Below, piece after piece: positions 39,956 to 51,439 of a stretch of DNA of 64,000 nucleotides. The position numbers and the translations under genes were made by a program. The stretch's first letter is position 1. Each line of letters begins with the position of its first letter. The notes beneath the pieces are model-generated. The model did no database searches, had not been told where the DNA came from, and was given only the letters and a program-made list of their open reading frames with translations. Source of the stretch: Corallium rubrum (taxonomy: Eukaryota > Cnidaria > Anthozoa > Scleralcyonacea > Coralliidae). Where the stretch lies: contig CAXIUP010000160.1 in assembly GCA_964035015.1 (NCBI GenBank), positions 56,805-120,804 of the forward strand. Direction: 5' to 3'.

Positions 39956-40640
39956 TATGGCTATTTGTTCTTTTTATTTTTAAATTTCGAACGTTGCTTT
40001 CGTCTTCGAAGCTTGCTGTTACCTGGCCTGTGTAGCAAGCCGAGATTTTAAAGACCCTGCGATTTTAAAAACCGCTCATTGATTTTCCACGCTTGACCGC
40101 TTCCGATCCGTCAACAGTCGACCAATGAAAATGAAGCAACAGAAGCGAATATCACCGAAACAATAAAATCGATCAACGGCTCATCGATAAGACTAAAATA
40201 TTAAAGATTTCAAACGAAGAAACGAAATAAACACACTTTCTAAGTAGGCTACTGTAGTTGGGAAACGGAAACAAATGGGAATACAAGAGTAACTAGAAAT
40301 ATGAAAATCTTGCTATGCCACTAATGCCTGCCATTATTGATCTGATGTTTGGTTCAAGCAAATAACTGCGGCCATTCATGTATTTAAAAGTCTGTCATTT
40401 TGCAATTTCAAAACACTAGCTAGACGCGAACGATACGACTGAGTTACGCCTTAACATTTACGACTCACCAGAAAGAGGACTACAAGTCAAGTTATTATTC
40501 CGACCAAATATCTAAATGTACGGCCACCAGAACTCCTCGCGATAAGAAGAGTAAATAATTTTAGAGTCAGCAGTAAACAGTACGCCATTTTTAAAACCAA
40601 GTAATATTTCGCGTTTCACTCGATTAAACTGGATATACTA

Positions 40641-40852
40641 GGTAATTTTGGTGAAGGAAAATTTCGAGTATAGAATATATACATTATAAGACCAAACCGG
40701 GACCAGTTGCGAAAAATGCAACACCTAGGCCTTCCGGTTACGAATTGAACCAGCGACCGTGCGATGCTAGTGCAGTGTTCTGATGCGACTGAACTACTTG
40801 GTCTTATAATGTATATATTCTACACCTGAAATTTTTCTTCACAAAAATTACC
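40641..40852. mobile_element. TA-flanked MITE with tRNA-like core
   Basis: 55-base TIRs (GGTAATTTTGGTGAAGG ... TTCACAAAAATTACC) flanked by TA on each side (40,639-40,640 and 40,853-40,854), as for Tc1/mariner-type insertion. The core on the minus strand is tRNA-like. Confidence 0.75.
40700..40800 (-). other. tRNA-like (tRNA-Ala type) core inside MITE
   Basis: The minus strand has TAGTTCAGTCGC (A-box-like), an anticodon-loop-like CTAGCAT and GGTTCAATTCG (B-box-like) in tRNA order. The acceptor stem does not pair well, so it is not a functional tRNA gene. A SINE-type or captured tRNA remnant is likelier. Confidence 0.4.
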
Positions 40853-40854
40853 TA

Positions 40855-41368
40855 CAGTCCTGGACAAAATTGTTGGGACACTTTGCCGTTATTGACGATT
40901 TCACTTGGTGTCCCAAGGACTTTTGTCCAGGATTGTCTGAAAATGGCGAATTAAACAAAATCGAACAAAAAAAAATCGATTTGGACGCGGCGATTCTGCG
41001 CAGTTTGTTTCAAAGTGACAAATACGCTCCCACATGCACGAGCAACAGATTGTTTGTGGAGTATAGAAGGGTTGGTGAATATGCAAATTAAATAAGAGCT
41101 CCCGTGCGGGTGGTACCGGTGCGGGTGGGAACTCTGCAGAGACTCTGCTCCAGTGATCCCTTCCCCATTGAGGGGGCAAGGGGGAGCAGAGACGGTGGGC
41201 TCTTTTATTAAACTGTAGTTCTTTCGCAATGTTACAAAGCTAAAAAGCTGTGTTTTATTGAAAATTTCAAAATTCGTCATCTTCAGACAATCCTGGACAA
41301 AATTGTTGGGACACTTTGCCGTTATTGACGATTTCACTTGGTGTCCCAAGGACTTTTGTCCAGGTTTG
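40855..41368. mobile_element. 514-bp TA-flanked element with identical 73-bp terminal hairpins
   Basis: Ends are CAGTCCTGGACAAAATTG and CTTTTGTCCAGGTTTG, flanked by TA at 40,853 and 41,369. The 73 bases at 40,859-40,931 and 41,292-41,364 are identical and each folds on itself (CCTGGACAAAA ... TTTTGTCCAGG). It shares its left TA with the preceding MITE. The internal ORF at 40,870-41,091 is probably chance. The interior has a G/C inverted repeat near 41,095-41,210. Confidence 0.7.
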
Positions 41369-41370
41369 TA

Positions 41371-43325
41371 GAACATCCACTTTTAAAACCAGTTGGCAGT
41401 AGTTTTCCCTATATAGTAGTGTACTTTATAAAATGACCGGTTACGAAGAAGATAAATTAGTGCGTTATCTTAATTACTCGGGCTATCTGGTATGTGAGTC
41501 TAGGATTTGGCTCGGTTTTTACTTTTTTTGGGGGGTGTCACGATTTTGCATTTTTGCACATTTTATTTCCGCTACTTTTCGTACTTCCGGTGAGTTGTTT
41601 GCCGTGGGACGGAATGAGGCCATGATGTATGTTGTAAGTTCTTTGCTCCTTTCTCTTTTGGAGTTTGACCAAAAGTTGAACAGCTTTGCCTTTTGATCAA
41701 GGTATTCTTGCACGTTGTTGGTAGATTTCGAAACTAACTGACTTTGTAGTTTGTTTATTTAACAGTGATGTGGCTGACAACTCCTTAATCGTAAATATGT
41801 TCACCTCTGTGAAGTATGCACCACATTCAGCCTTCGATCTGATCTTTCTCGGCTCACTCCTACATTTGCTCGCGCGGTATAGAGCTGCGGAGGAGATCTC
41901 TACTTTGCCAGTAGCCCGAGCGAACGCCTGACTAAGGCGTCTTGTTTATAAAGTTATCCTTCGAAAGATTTGTCAGCTCCAATAATGTTCCCAGTGCTAT
42001 TTATGTTTGTGATGTGGCGGAGCTGAAAATCGGAAGCTCTGTTGGGTAGACTGCGCTTGATTGACAGAAGCCTGCGTTCGTCGGCGAACGGGGTTTTTTA
42101 AAATACTGAGGTCAATCCGCAAGCGAAACTCCACCTTCGTACCCAGACTACTAAGAAACGCTTGGTACGCAGGCTAGCTGTTACCTTACTGGTTAGCTTT
42201 TCGTGTCGCTTCTTGTTTACACTAGTTCTGCTTTCATTTGTCGTGTTTTTAGGTGCACAAGTTTAAAGCGAACTAGCAGCAATGTTCCAGCGCATTTTAT
42301 TGTTCGAAATACTTGAATAAAGATGCCTAGTTCTCTTGTATTTGTATTCGAATTGACTCGGACATTTCCCCGCCGAAACTTTGAGAAAAAGCGTGTTGAC
42401 CGGCCGCTCAATATCGTAAGATCATGACCGTTTGGGAACCAATCAGCATAGTGTACATCGTTTTGCGTACGTGCCGGAAAACGAACTCACCATATAATAC
42501 AACATACAATCATAAGCATCTTAATATTTTGACTTATTATAGAAACCCGCAAATATACTTGTGATGGGCGAAGGACCTGAGAGAGGAAGAGTTAAAATTG
42601 GTGAGTACTTTTGGCACTCGCCGTAAACTAGTGTACAGTGCATGTCAGTTACTAAAAGGACGTGTCAAGGATACAAGCAGGATTTTTGAAAGGGGGTAGG
42701 GTCGTTTTTAGCATGACACAAGCGACGACACAATTGTATGGGGAGGGAAGGGGGGGGGGGCGTGGGCATGTTCCTCCGGAAAATTTTTGAACTTTTAATA
42801 GGTCTCTCAAACGACATTTCCTGCATTTTGAGGACACTTTTGAGCAAAATACTGTATAAAGGTTTTAAATCACATCTTTTAACTGTGCATTCCGCTATTT
42901 TTAAGAAATATTTCGTTGATTTCCGTCTAAACGATGTTAGACTTTTATTTTGCATTTTATTTTAATATGGTTTGAGAAAACTTGTAATAATTTCAAAAAG
43001 AGTAGAAAGTAGGAGTAACTTTTGACCTAAAAAAATTTCCCTTGCCCCCTAAAAAGCCCCGGGGAGGGGGCGACAGCCTTCCCCGACCACCCCCTGGTTG
43101 CGCTCCTGGAACCTGTTTATTAGCGCGGTGAAGCGATCAAATTATTCCCTCTATTCCGAGGGTGAATTTTTCGATCTTATTCTGACAACTCTTTTTTCGG
43201 CATACGAATTTAGGTTTACACAGAGTAGTCAGCTTAGAAAGAATGCAATCTGTGGTATATTATTACATTACTAATTTCTTGAACGGTACCGAACGCAAAA
43301 TCTAGCAATTTGATTTGTTTCTGTT
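41371..43325. other. Intergenic stretch with two candidate first exons
   Basis: An ATG at 41,433 opens 19 codons before CTG/GTATGTGAG. An ATG at 42,564 opens 12 codons before a strong G/GTGAGT donor at 42,600. Neither product is recognised and no downstream exon is convincing. The sequence at 41,475 also shares a TAGCCCGAGTAAT-type motif with repeats elsewhere. Treated as unannotated. Confidence 0.3.
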
Positions 43326-43512
43326 GGCCCGTTTACACAGGTGATTTCTGGTGCGATTTTTCTCATTCTGGCGCATGCGATGGAATGGGTATCTCACGAA
43401 TGTATTGAACCACTATGGCTTTGTACAAATATATCCAATGCATTCGTAAGTCAATCTATTCGATTGGATCAGCCAGGAGGATCGCACCAAAAATCGCCTG
43501 TGTAAACGAGCC
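43326..43512. mobile_element. 187-bp MITE with CGTTTACACAGG ends
   Basis: TIRs of about 32 bases (GGCCCGTTTACACAGGTGAT ... CCTGTGTAAACGAGCC). No ORF. Confidence 0.75.
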
Positions 43513-43590
43513 TTGAGAGGTCTGGAACTTGCCGTTCCGGAGCGCTTACACCCAGAATTGAATTATACTGCATGCAAGAAGGTATGTCAT

Positions 43591-44383
43591 GAAGCCCCGT
43601 TTACACGACACGAATTTTTGGTATGGCACTCTTAAACTTTTTTGCAGGCTTGCCAATGTGTTTTGGCACGGCACTCCTGATTTTCGCAGTGTAAACGCAA
43701 AATTATAGGTCCCCGTGCTATAAAATTTTGGGGTGCCGTGACCACCTCAAGAGGTAGTCTCGGCCCGCCTAAATTTAGGGGCCGCAGAAAAAATGCAACT
43801 TACGCATGCGCACATTCTTCAAATCAAAGGCAATATGGCGTCTACAATTCGTCCATACAAGTAAAAGTAGGGGCAAAATATGTTCAGATGAAGCAATAGA
43901 GCGCTTATACATTTGTGGGCAGAGGATGCAATTTAAGTTCCGTTACATACGTGTAAAACCAGCTAAGAAATGAAAACAAGCTAAGACAGCTCCAATAAAT
44001 TGAATTCTGCGTTTTTTTATCTTGTGAACAGGTATTCGTGGATAAGAGCTGTCTTTAAATTGTGTCTGCATAACATTTTTTTCTTTTCTTTATCTAAAGA
44101 TACTAAGCTACAGCCAATTTATTCACCGCGTTTTCGTCCGCCATGTTTGAAAATATCCGCGAATATTGTAATTCACGTTTATTACCGCTTAAAATTGTTC
44201 CGATGGCTCAACTTTTTAGACGACCCTATTCGTGATCAGGAGTGCCGGTTGGAAAGTTAGACGCGTTTCGGATCCGCCAAAGATGTGTCGGGCAAACGAA
44301 GCAGGCCGTTTTAAGGGAAGTTGGTCCGCGTGCCTAAATTTAAGAGTGCGATCCAAAAACTCGTGTCGTGTAAACGGGTCTTC
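43591..44383. mobile_element. 793-bp MITE with CGTTTACACGACACGA ends
   Basis: TIRs start GAAGNCCCGTTTACACGACA on both sides and stay similar for about 50 bases, including GCACTCTTAAA. It is related in end sequence to the 187-bp MITE next door. No convincing gene inside. Confidence 0.75.
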
Positions 44384-45743
44384 AGTCAGGGCTATCAGAG
44401 CTACGGGGTGTTGAAATATCTCGTGCAAGTATGCTCACTTGTTAAAATTTTTGAAATCTTTCATTGGATGTATTATAATTCAAATTTCTGCATTATGTAA
44501 AACTTTTTTAAATGCTCAAAATGTTTGCAACATCTTGTATTGTTAATATAACAGTCTTTTACTTCTCACAAGTATTATAAATTTTCAGATTTATTTTTTT
44601 TTGTTCAAGTACTTAAAGGTGATCTACAGTGCAATCTGCGCAGTCCAGAAAGTAGGCTCATATTAATAATTGTACGTTTGTTGATGTTTCTCAAAGTTCC
44701 AGGGCTGCACTGCAAACCCACAAATCTTGTTAAAATAATGTTTTTTTAGGGATTTGCAGTATAATTTTATGGTTTAACGGAAAGAGTTGGTTGCGTGTGT
44801 GTTGTAAAGAAAGGAGAACAAAGAGTGGCCTAATCTCTGGGCGACTGAAATTTTCAGGCCGACCTAACTACAGACCAGCTTTCCATGTACAGTTAACAGA
44901 ATCTAAGTCTAATTGGGACCGATTCGGGCCACGAAAAACAGCTTTGTAACCGACGTAATAAGCATACTTTCACCTCTGTCTAGTCCCGTCGTTCTAAAGC
45001 ACCGCGTATTTGATGAGACTGGTACCTAGGTCTGACGTCACCGCTCAAGGTGCTCTAGAACGCCTAGCAGATTTCAGTATTTTTAAGATGGCAATATTTA
45101 ATACACTTGACAAGGTTAAAACACAAATTGTTTACGCTTGACGTACCTTCAATAGGAATGAAATAGTAAACCATATGTAAATTTTAAACATGCACGTTTT
45201 AATAACTAAGAAATTCTAAAATAAAAGCTTTGAGTAAACCTGCCGATAAGTCAGTAAATTCGTTCTTCAACGTCCAACAGCTCACCTAACGTTTAATGAA
45301 TTCATCACCTTCAATATTTTCTGTACTTCGTAAAAATATCCGTTGTAATAACTTATCAATGTTAACGTTTCAATTTTAAATACCCACGGCATTACACAAT
45401 GCGAAATACAACAATTAAAATCACAACATTCTGCAAACAGCGTCAATAAAACACAAATACAGGTCAAGTGGTGTAAATACCAAATAATAAGATTGATTTA
45501 ATCACAGGTCGAGGTCGGCAAGTTCTTAGTTATTACGTTGGAACAAGTAATAAAACAAATCAAAATTAGTCACCTGGTTTTGCAGCCGGGGAAAATATTT
45601 TCTTTTACGAGCATGATGGGGTCCGGTGTCCAGGGCCCACTTTTTGAAAATTAGGGCCCATTTTACTAAAATCTGCTAGGCTCTCTCGCGCAGCGCTCGA
45701 GAACAGGCGCCCATGCTAGCAGATATTATAACAGCGAAGAGAG
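44384..45743. other. Intergenic stretch without recognised gene
   Basis: AT-rich unique-looking sequence. A short inverted repeat (CGTTCTAAAGCACC / GGTGCTCTAGAACG) lies at about 44,990-45,063 and a TCTCTCGCGCAGCGCTCGAGA-like segment near 45,682. No gene seen. Confidence 0.4.
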
Positions 45744-46024
45744 TGCAGCTACCAATGGAAATTACATGTTTATTTATATTCCTCTACATAATTTACATAA
45801 ATTATGAACACGCATGCGTAAATGCGTTAATTTATGTGATTTCCATGTGACTGAAATCGAAACTCGAAGCAGTGGGCTTCACTCGTGGATAGTTATATTT
45901 TAATAGTTTTGTTTGGGATTTGCAAGGAATTTGCAGTATGTATAGGACGGATACAGTCGGTGAGTTTGTAGTATATACAGTATAGAGTAATTTGTAGTTT
46001 ATATTGTGTGTGTTATTTTAATTT
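45744..46024 (+). repeat. 5' LTR (at least this segment)
   Basis: Matches 59,711-59,993 nearly base for base, from GCTACCAATGGAAATTAC to GTTATTTTAATTT. The true LTR may be longer, because the 3' copy stops matching at 59,993 and could be truncated. No clear primer binding site was identified. Confidence 0.8.
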
Positions 46025-46190
46025 GTAAGTGATTGTTATGTATGTAATTGTTTATATTCAGAAAACCTCGTATATTATATCGATTGTTCGTTTTTTTTTA
46101 GTCATTTGTCGTGGATTAGGGGTTCAGTACAGTTTTCGACTTTAACGCAGTCGTGAAAAATTGTTTGAAAATCGGTTTAACCTGTTGAAT

Positions 46191-47327
46191 ATGTCGCTTT
46201 CGTCGATGACGTCCGTTGAAGACAACACGAGTATGTGCCTTGATCATGATAAAGAACGTCGACGAAGAAATCTCGAAGGGAGAGTGCCCCGAAGAAGTAA
46301 ATAACCAAGAAGTGGAAAAGGCACGCACAAAATTTCCAAGCAGGAAAACGAACGATGCTAGTTACAAGGATGAAAGAATCCATCAACTCTTAAAGAGCCG
46401 CTCGGGCCATATTGGCGTGTTGACAAAAGCTTACAATAGCAGTCAGCATTTAATCGTGAACGACAAAGGTAACGTGGGTGATATTTCATTAAATTTAGAA
46501 CGTTTTTCTGAAGCGTGGCGTAAATTTGTGGATGTACATGAGAAATATTTTGTTTTATTGGAAAGTGACAAACAAAACGCTTGTGCTAATTACGAAGAGC
46601 AAGTGCAGCAGAAATTATGTGTTGATACCATGGTAACGGAGTGGCGTAAGATGACCAAAATAGAACGGGTGAATAAATTTGTGGGCGGAAGTAAGTGTTC
46701 CGAATCTGAAAGGTCAAAGAGCAAGCGAAATAAAGTGTCAACATCAAGTTCAAGGTTATCGACAATTTCAAAGAAAAAGGAAGAGATGGCACTTGCGCAA
46801 TTGAAGGTACAACACCTAAAAAACAACAACAGTTTGAAATTCAAGAACAAGAAATTAAAAGAATGAAGGAATTGGCTGAAGCTGAGATGGAAGTTAATAA
46901 ACCAGCAATATCATTTGAGATCTATCAACAAGCTGAGGAGGAAAATTGTTCTGAAAGAGACACCTTTGAAGAATGCCTACTGCCATCTCTGTTAGGAGAG
47001 ATTAATAAACCCATTGAATCATATGGAATAAATGTGGAGAAAGGAAAGGGAGTCAACAAAACAGACCGAGATCGAACAGTGTTTTCAGTACCTGAGTACA
47101 AGCCTAATGGAAATCAAGAAGTATTTTCCAGCATTCTAAATGAAAAAGTTTGTCTGTTTGACAATATCCCTTTACCAATTGGCACTCTAACAGGCAATTC
47201 AGTTGCTTTGAAAAAGGGGGAACAATCATTTATACAAACAACCTCTGAAGCTAATGACCTATTTCCACCAATGACTTTCCAGCAACAGGATCACATACCA
47301 TTTCATTTGCCTACTGTGCCTATTTGA
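46191..47327 (+). pseudogene. BEL/Pao gag N-terminal region
   Basis: An ATG at 46,191 opens a frame that ends early at about 46,303. The main frame (46,246-46,866) is a basic/helical domain with R-S-G-H-I-G-V-L-T-K-A-Y and a Lys/Ser-rich coil. It shifts near 46,862 into 46,863-47,327, which ends at an in-frame TGA directly followed by ATG 47,328 in the same frame. This is the variable N-terminal part of gag. At least two frameshifts and one stop. Confidence 0.65.
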
Positions 47328-48743
47328 ATGTCGCAACCACAAAATGTGTCAACCTCAGTGCCAGGTGCAACTAATGTCACAACAAGGTCTCAGGACAAGC
47401 TACCAAAGAGTATCTTCACATCAGCAGCAAGAAATAATGTTTTGCCAAGAGCAATGACATTCAACACCTCTCCTGGACAGCAGCAAGCACCATTGGGCCC
47501 ACAGCTTCAGAATACAACAGAACAACAGCCAAGCCATGAAACAGTAGAAATTCCATCCAGCCAAAGAACCAATGGTGAAGAGATAGTACAGGCACTGCGA
47601 CAAGTTGTCCATAAACCTAAAATTGAATACTTTCATTTTAATGGTGAACCTCTCAAGTATGCTACATTTATGCATAACTTTGAGAACTGCTTGGAAAGGG
47701 ACAACCCTGATGAGTCGAGAAAGCTGCAGTTGCTGATCCAGCATTGTACAGGAAGGGCAAAGAAAGCCATTGTGAATTTGCCCAGTGGAGATGGTTACCG
47801 TATTGCTAAAGAAACATTGCACGAAAACGTTGGAAAACCTCACGTAATTGCCGAGGCACATATAAAGAAGTTGATGGACTTGCCCAATTTAAAGAATGGA
47901 GATGGTCCTTCATTGCTAGAATTTTCAAGGCATTTGAACACAGCACAAAGAACATTGACTGAAATAGGTGCTTCTTATGCATCAGGTTTGAATCACATGA
48001 ACACTTTGAGAGAACTAGCAAAGAAACTTCCAATGTACCTCAGAGCCAGATGGACAGAATGTGCTGGCAACCTTATCGAGTCAGACCGAATACCAGGATT
48101 TGAAGATTTTCGGAAATTTATCAAACAAAGAGCAAAGTTGGTGAATGACGAATTTGGAAAAGACATGAACGATGGCCCTTCAAAATTCAAGAACAGTAGA
48201 AACGAAAGGAGTGGAAAGAGCAATGGGTTGGGCTCCAAATTTTCCTCATTTGCAACCGGATTGAATAGTCAAAGGGGGACTACACGTTATCCAAGACCAA
48301 CATGTGAAGTTTGTTCTGGCCAGCATCGGATATGGAAATGTGAAAGGTTCAAGAATATTGAATACAGCCAGAAACGCAAGTTTGTCCTGCAGAATGGACT
48401 TTGCAATAAGTGTTTGGAGAAGGGACGTATTGCCAAGGACTGCCCTAAGACGAACTTCAAATGTCTTAAACATGGATGCGGTGAGCAACATCGCACCTTA
48501 ATGCATCGACCTGGCAAGGAAAAGGACAGCACAAGTCAAGATCAGAGTAAGGAGACTGCAGGGACAAGAGAAAGCAGAATATGTCTGGGAGTTGTTCCAG
48601 TTAGAGTACAAGGAAGAGCAGGCACACAAGAAGTAGAGACATTTGTCTTATTGGACAATGGTTCAGAAGTGACCTTGTGCCACGGTGATAAACTAAAGTT
48701 TACGTTAACTGGAGTAAATGGTTCGGCTGAAGTAGAGAGCTAA
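47328..48743 (+). pseudogene. BEL/Pao gag core, zinc knuckles and protease start
   Basis: 471 codons. A DUF1759-type gag core spans about residues 90-275 (K-I-E-Y-F-H-F-N-G-E ... F-M-H-N-F-E). Zinc knuckles follow: C-E-V-C ... H-R-I-W-K-C and C-N-K-C ... C-P-K. The start of an aspartic protease is near residue 445, with active-site-like L-L-D-N-G-S-E-V-T-L-C. The site reads D-N-G where canonical retroviral-type proteases have D-S/T-G. The frame stops at 48,741 with TAA and continues in the same frame from 48,759. Confidence 0.75.
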
Positions 48744-49553
48744 ATTGTAAATATTGTTGTGAAATCTTTGGACGGTGCTACTGCTGTTGAATTACCCAAT
48801 GTGAAAACTGTGGAACGATTGCCAATATCGAAAGGCTGTGTACCAAAGCAAATTAATCTTGAGAAGTGGCCTCATTTACAAGGCATCGATATTCCTGAAT
48901 TGAACGATGGGAACGTTATGCTGCTGATTGGTCTAAAGGAAAGACCACGTTTGTTTCTTCCATTGGAAAGCAGAGAAGGTGGTGAAGATGAGCCAATAGC
49001 TATTCGATACAGCTTGGGATGGACGGTCATGGGTCCTATTGGTGGCAAGAAAGAAGATTGTGATTGTTCCGTGAACTTTACTCGAAGCAGAGATGAAATC
49101 CTAGTGGCAGAGCAAAACTATTCCGGAGTTCTTGGATACGCAGGGAGGTGCTTGGAGGATGGTCAAGAAGTTTTAAATCCAGATAGAAAGAGGTTGGTTG
49201 CATATGGGGAAGACTAATTGTCTATATATCGATGGTGACCAAGATAGACCGCACAAGGTTGAGAATGACATTTTTACTCAGCAGTGAGAACGATTTTGGA
49301 ATTCTGACTTTAACCGACGCAGTGGTGGACAGCAAGGTGAGTGCCTCATTGGAAGACAAAAGAGCTTTACACGTGATGGAAGAGTCAGTAAAACTGGTGG
49401 ATGGTAATTTTCAAGTGGCATTACCTTGGCGTCAAGACCCTCCAGTTATTCCTAACAATAAACCGATGGCAGAAAGAAGACTTCAATCCTTGAAGAATTT
49501 GTTAGAAAGATTTCGAGAAGTATAAAGATGCTATAGTAGTATTATAGAGGCCG
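48744..49553 (+). pseudogene. BEL/Pao protease C-terminal part and pol linker
   Basis: Frames 48,759-49,217 and 49,232-49,553 continue the polyprotein after a nonsense codon. I-R-Y-S-L-G-W-T-V-M-G-P and A-E-R-R-L-Q-S-L-K are typical of the Pao region between protease and RT. A frameshift lies near 49,215. Similarity ends at about 49,553, where foreign repeats start. The segment normally just before the RT is missing from both sides of the insert. Confidence 0.65.
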
Positions 49554-49575
49554 ATCGAGCCCCTTTTTTAAGGCG

Positions 49576-49765
49576 GCGCTAGGCGGCATTAATATTCAGG
49601 CGGCGTTCTCATTAATATTCAGGCGGCGTTCTCATTAATATTCAGGCGGCGTTCTCATTAATGTTCAGGCGGCGTTCTCATTAGTATTCAGGGCGGCGTT
49701 CTCATTAGTATTCAGGGTGCCGTTCTCATTAAATATTCAGGCGGCGTTCTCATTAAATATTCAGT
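49576..49765 (+). repeat. 23-bp tandem repeat
   Basis: About seven units of AGGCGGCGTTCTCATTAATATTC. The single T/A changes between units exclude a CRISPR-like spacer structure. Confidence 0.9.
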
Positions 49766-49815
49766 GTGACGCCCGGTGTGACGCACGGTGTGATGCACGG
49801 TGTGATGTACGGAAG
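49766..49815 (+). repeat. 12-bp tandem repeat
   Basis: Four units of GGTGTGACGCAC type directly after the 23-bp array. Similar GTGTG/CACGG wording surrounds the AP-1 cluster at 11,750. Confidence 0.75.
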
Positions 49816-49829
49816 TAATTAGGGCGTTT

Positions 49830-50785
49830 GTGAATGATGATATAAACCCATGTCACTCAACCCCACGTCATACTTATTATTTAGGCATACGTCATTATTT
49901 CTCAGGCTCCTTTGGGACACTCTAACCCTAGCTGTTACTCACCCCCCTCCCCTGTATTCATTTTATAGCGGCGTGTTACGTCATTATTTCTCAGGCTCCT
50001 TTGACGCCCCAAACCCTAACTAACCCAACCCCCCGGTTTCTATTACGTCATATTCACTTATTATTTATTCGTTCTCATTGTGCATACGTCATTATTTCTC
50101 AGGCTCCTTTGAGACCCTCTTAACCCTAACTTTTATCCAACCCCCAACCCTAATTCTCAAACCAACCCCCCGTGTAATACGTCATTCCCGATAGCTCTCC
50201 GACTGATTCCCGAAGTTCTGGGTTACGTCATTATCAAAAGGCATTTGACTTATATCCTTATAAGTAATAGTAATCACCTTTTCATTTAAACACTTTACCC
50301 TACTGACAGTCAACAGTTGTGGGACACGTATACGTACAGAGCATGCGTACAGTAAACTTTAACAAAATAGACGTTCTTTACAAGGAACTAAAGAGAAATT
50401 GATAGAGGCACTATATTTTTTATCTGAAACCTTGTCTCGATGAGTATAGAGAGTTTTCAACAGCCTAAGTGTCTGAATTGGCAGAGACAACTGTTCTGGT
50501 GAAACCTGAATATTATTTGAATAATGTGGAGACTTTGAATATTATATTAGTTAGAACCTAAATGATCAAACAGTTTGAACCTAAATGATCACGTTTGGTG
50601 GCAATAAGTGTTAGAGAGCTATCGTTTACTTTGGCCTAGTGTATAGAGTATACGAATCCTTGGATGAAGAATCAATTCGAGAAGCCGCAAGAAGAACGAT
50701 TTTAAGTGTGGAAATATAAAGCCAAAGCGGTTTATTACTTTGAAAGCGTTGCTACCCTTTCTGTTACTAAGTGTGATATTTGCAT
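49830..50785 (+). repeat. Subterminal family sequence with CRE-like and telomere-like motifs
   Basis: Several TACGTCATTATTTCTCAGGC blocks, CCCTAAC motifs, and TTTTATA next to GTTACGTCA (about 49,967-49,983, minus-strand promoter arrangement). From 50,200 it is colinear with 2,900-3,300. No gene. Confidence 0.8.
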
Positions 50786-50885
50786 ATTTATCCTCAGTGC
50801 ACGTGCAGGAGACAAAAGAGAAACTCATTAGGTGCAATTAAGAGGATTAAGCGCTTGGGCAAGTCTAGGCGAGAAAGTCATTAGC
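50785..50885 (+). repeat. Conserved E-box module, copy 7
   Basis: CTCAGTGCACGTGCAGGAGA at 50,793-50,812 with the full downstream tail GGCAAGTCTAGGCGAGAAAG. Confidence 0.85.
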
Positions 50886-51039
50886 AACACGCGTACATGT
50901 AATATAGAATTTAAAATATTTTATTGAGAAATATATCTTGACACACAAAAAAAACCCCAAAAAAACAACTCTTGATTATTATTGACTGTTGTTTCATGTG
51001 AATCTTCGTATAATCTTCTTTACCCATTTACTTGGAGAT

Positions 51040-51207
51040 ATGTGCCAAATTGTCGCTTATTTAGCTTTAGTTTATAAAGTAAACGATGCCTTGAATGAAG
51101 AAACCGTTCGGCAAGCTGTTCGAAAGACATTGAATCATTTTCTTCAGAGGGGGTTGCCAGAATATAAACTGTCAAGGGTTAAACGGCTGACTCGGCTATT
51201 TTATTAA
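51040..51207 (+). CDS. Small hypothetical ORF in element
   Basis: 55 residues from ATG 51,040, helical and basic (V-R-K-T-L-N-H-F-L), overlapping the start of the repeat shared with 708-912. It may be the 3' end of a larger, lost gene. Unrecognised. Confidence 0.3.
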   Translation: MCQIVAYLALVYKVNDALNEETVRQAVRKTLNHFLQRGLPEYKLSRVKRLTRLFY

Positions 51208-51370
51208 CGTCGTCAAGCATCTTGTTAATGTTGCTACGGCTGACATTTGCGTATTTATGCTCAGTGCACGTGCAGGAGATAAAAGAGAAAACTCATTAAA
51301 GTTACTAATGACCAAAACATAACCGGATTTGCATATAAGTAGAATATTTAATTCATTTTAGGGGTGATCA
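51155..51370 (+). repeat. Subterminal repeat shared with 708-912
   Basis: Nearly identical to 708-912. Here it follows the 55-residue ORF, whereas at 708 it follows the integrase fragment. Confidence 0.85.
51252..51310 (+). repeat. Conserved E-box module, copy 8
   Basis: CTCAGTGCACGTGCAGGAGA at 51,260-51,279. A partial tail (GGCAAGTTCAGGCGAGAAAG) recurs near 51,418. Confidence 0.85.
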
Positions 51371-51439
51371 TGAGTTTTTTGGGGATAATAAGGGGCATGA
51401 AGAAGTGTTAATGCATGGGCAAGTTCAGGCGAGAAAGTC

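Noticed and set aside
40700-40800. Functional tRNA-Ala gene
   Set aside because: The acceptor and T stems pair poorly and it is enclosed in MITE TIRs.
42564-42600. First exon of a host gene ending at G/GTGAGT
   Set aside because: Only 12 codons, with no recognised protein and no matching downstream exon; kept only as a remark.
49576-49765. CRISPR-like array
   Set aside because: Units are contiguous without unique spacers, and the context is eukaryotic mobile DNA.
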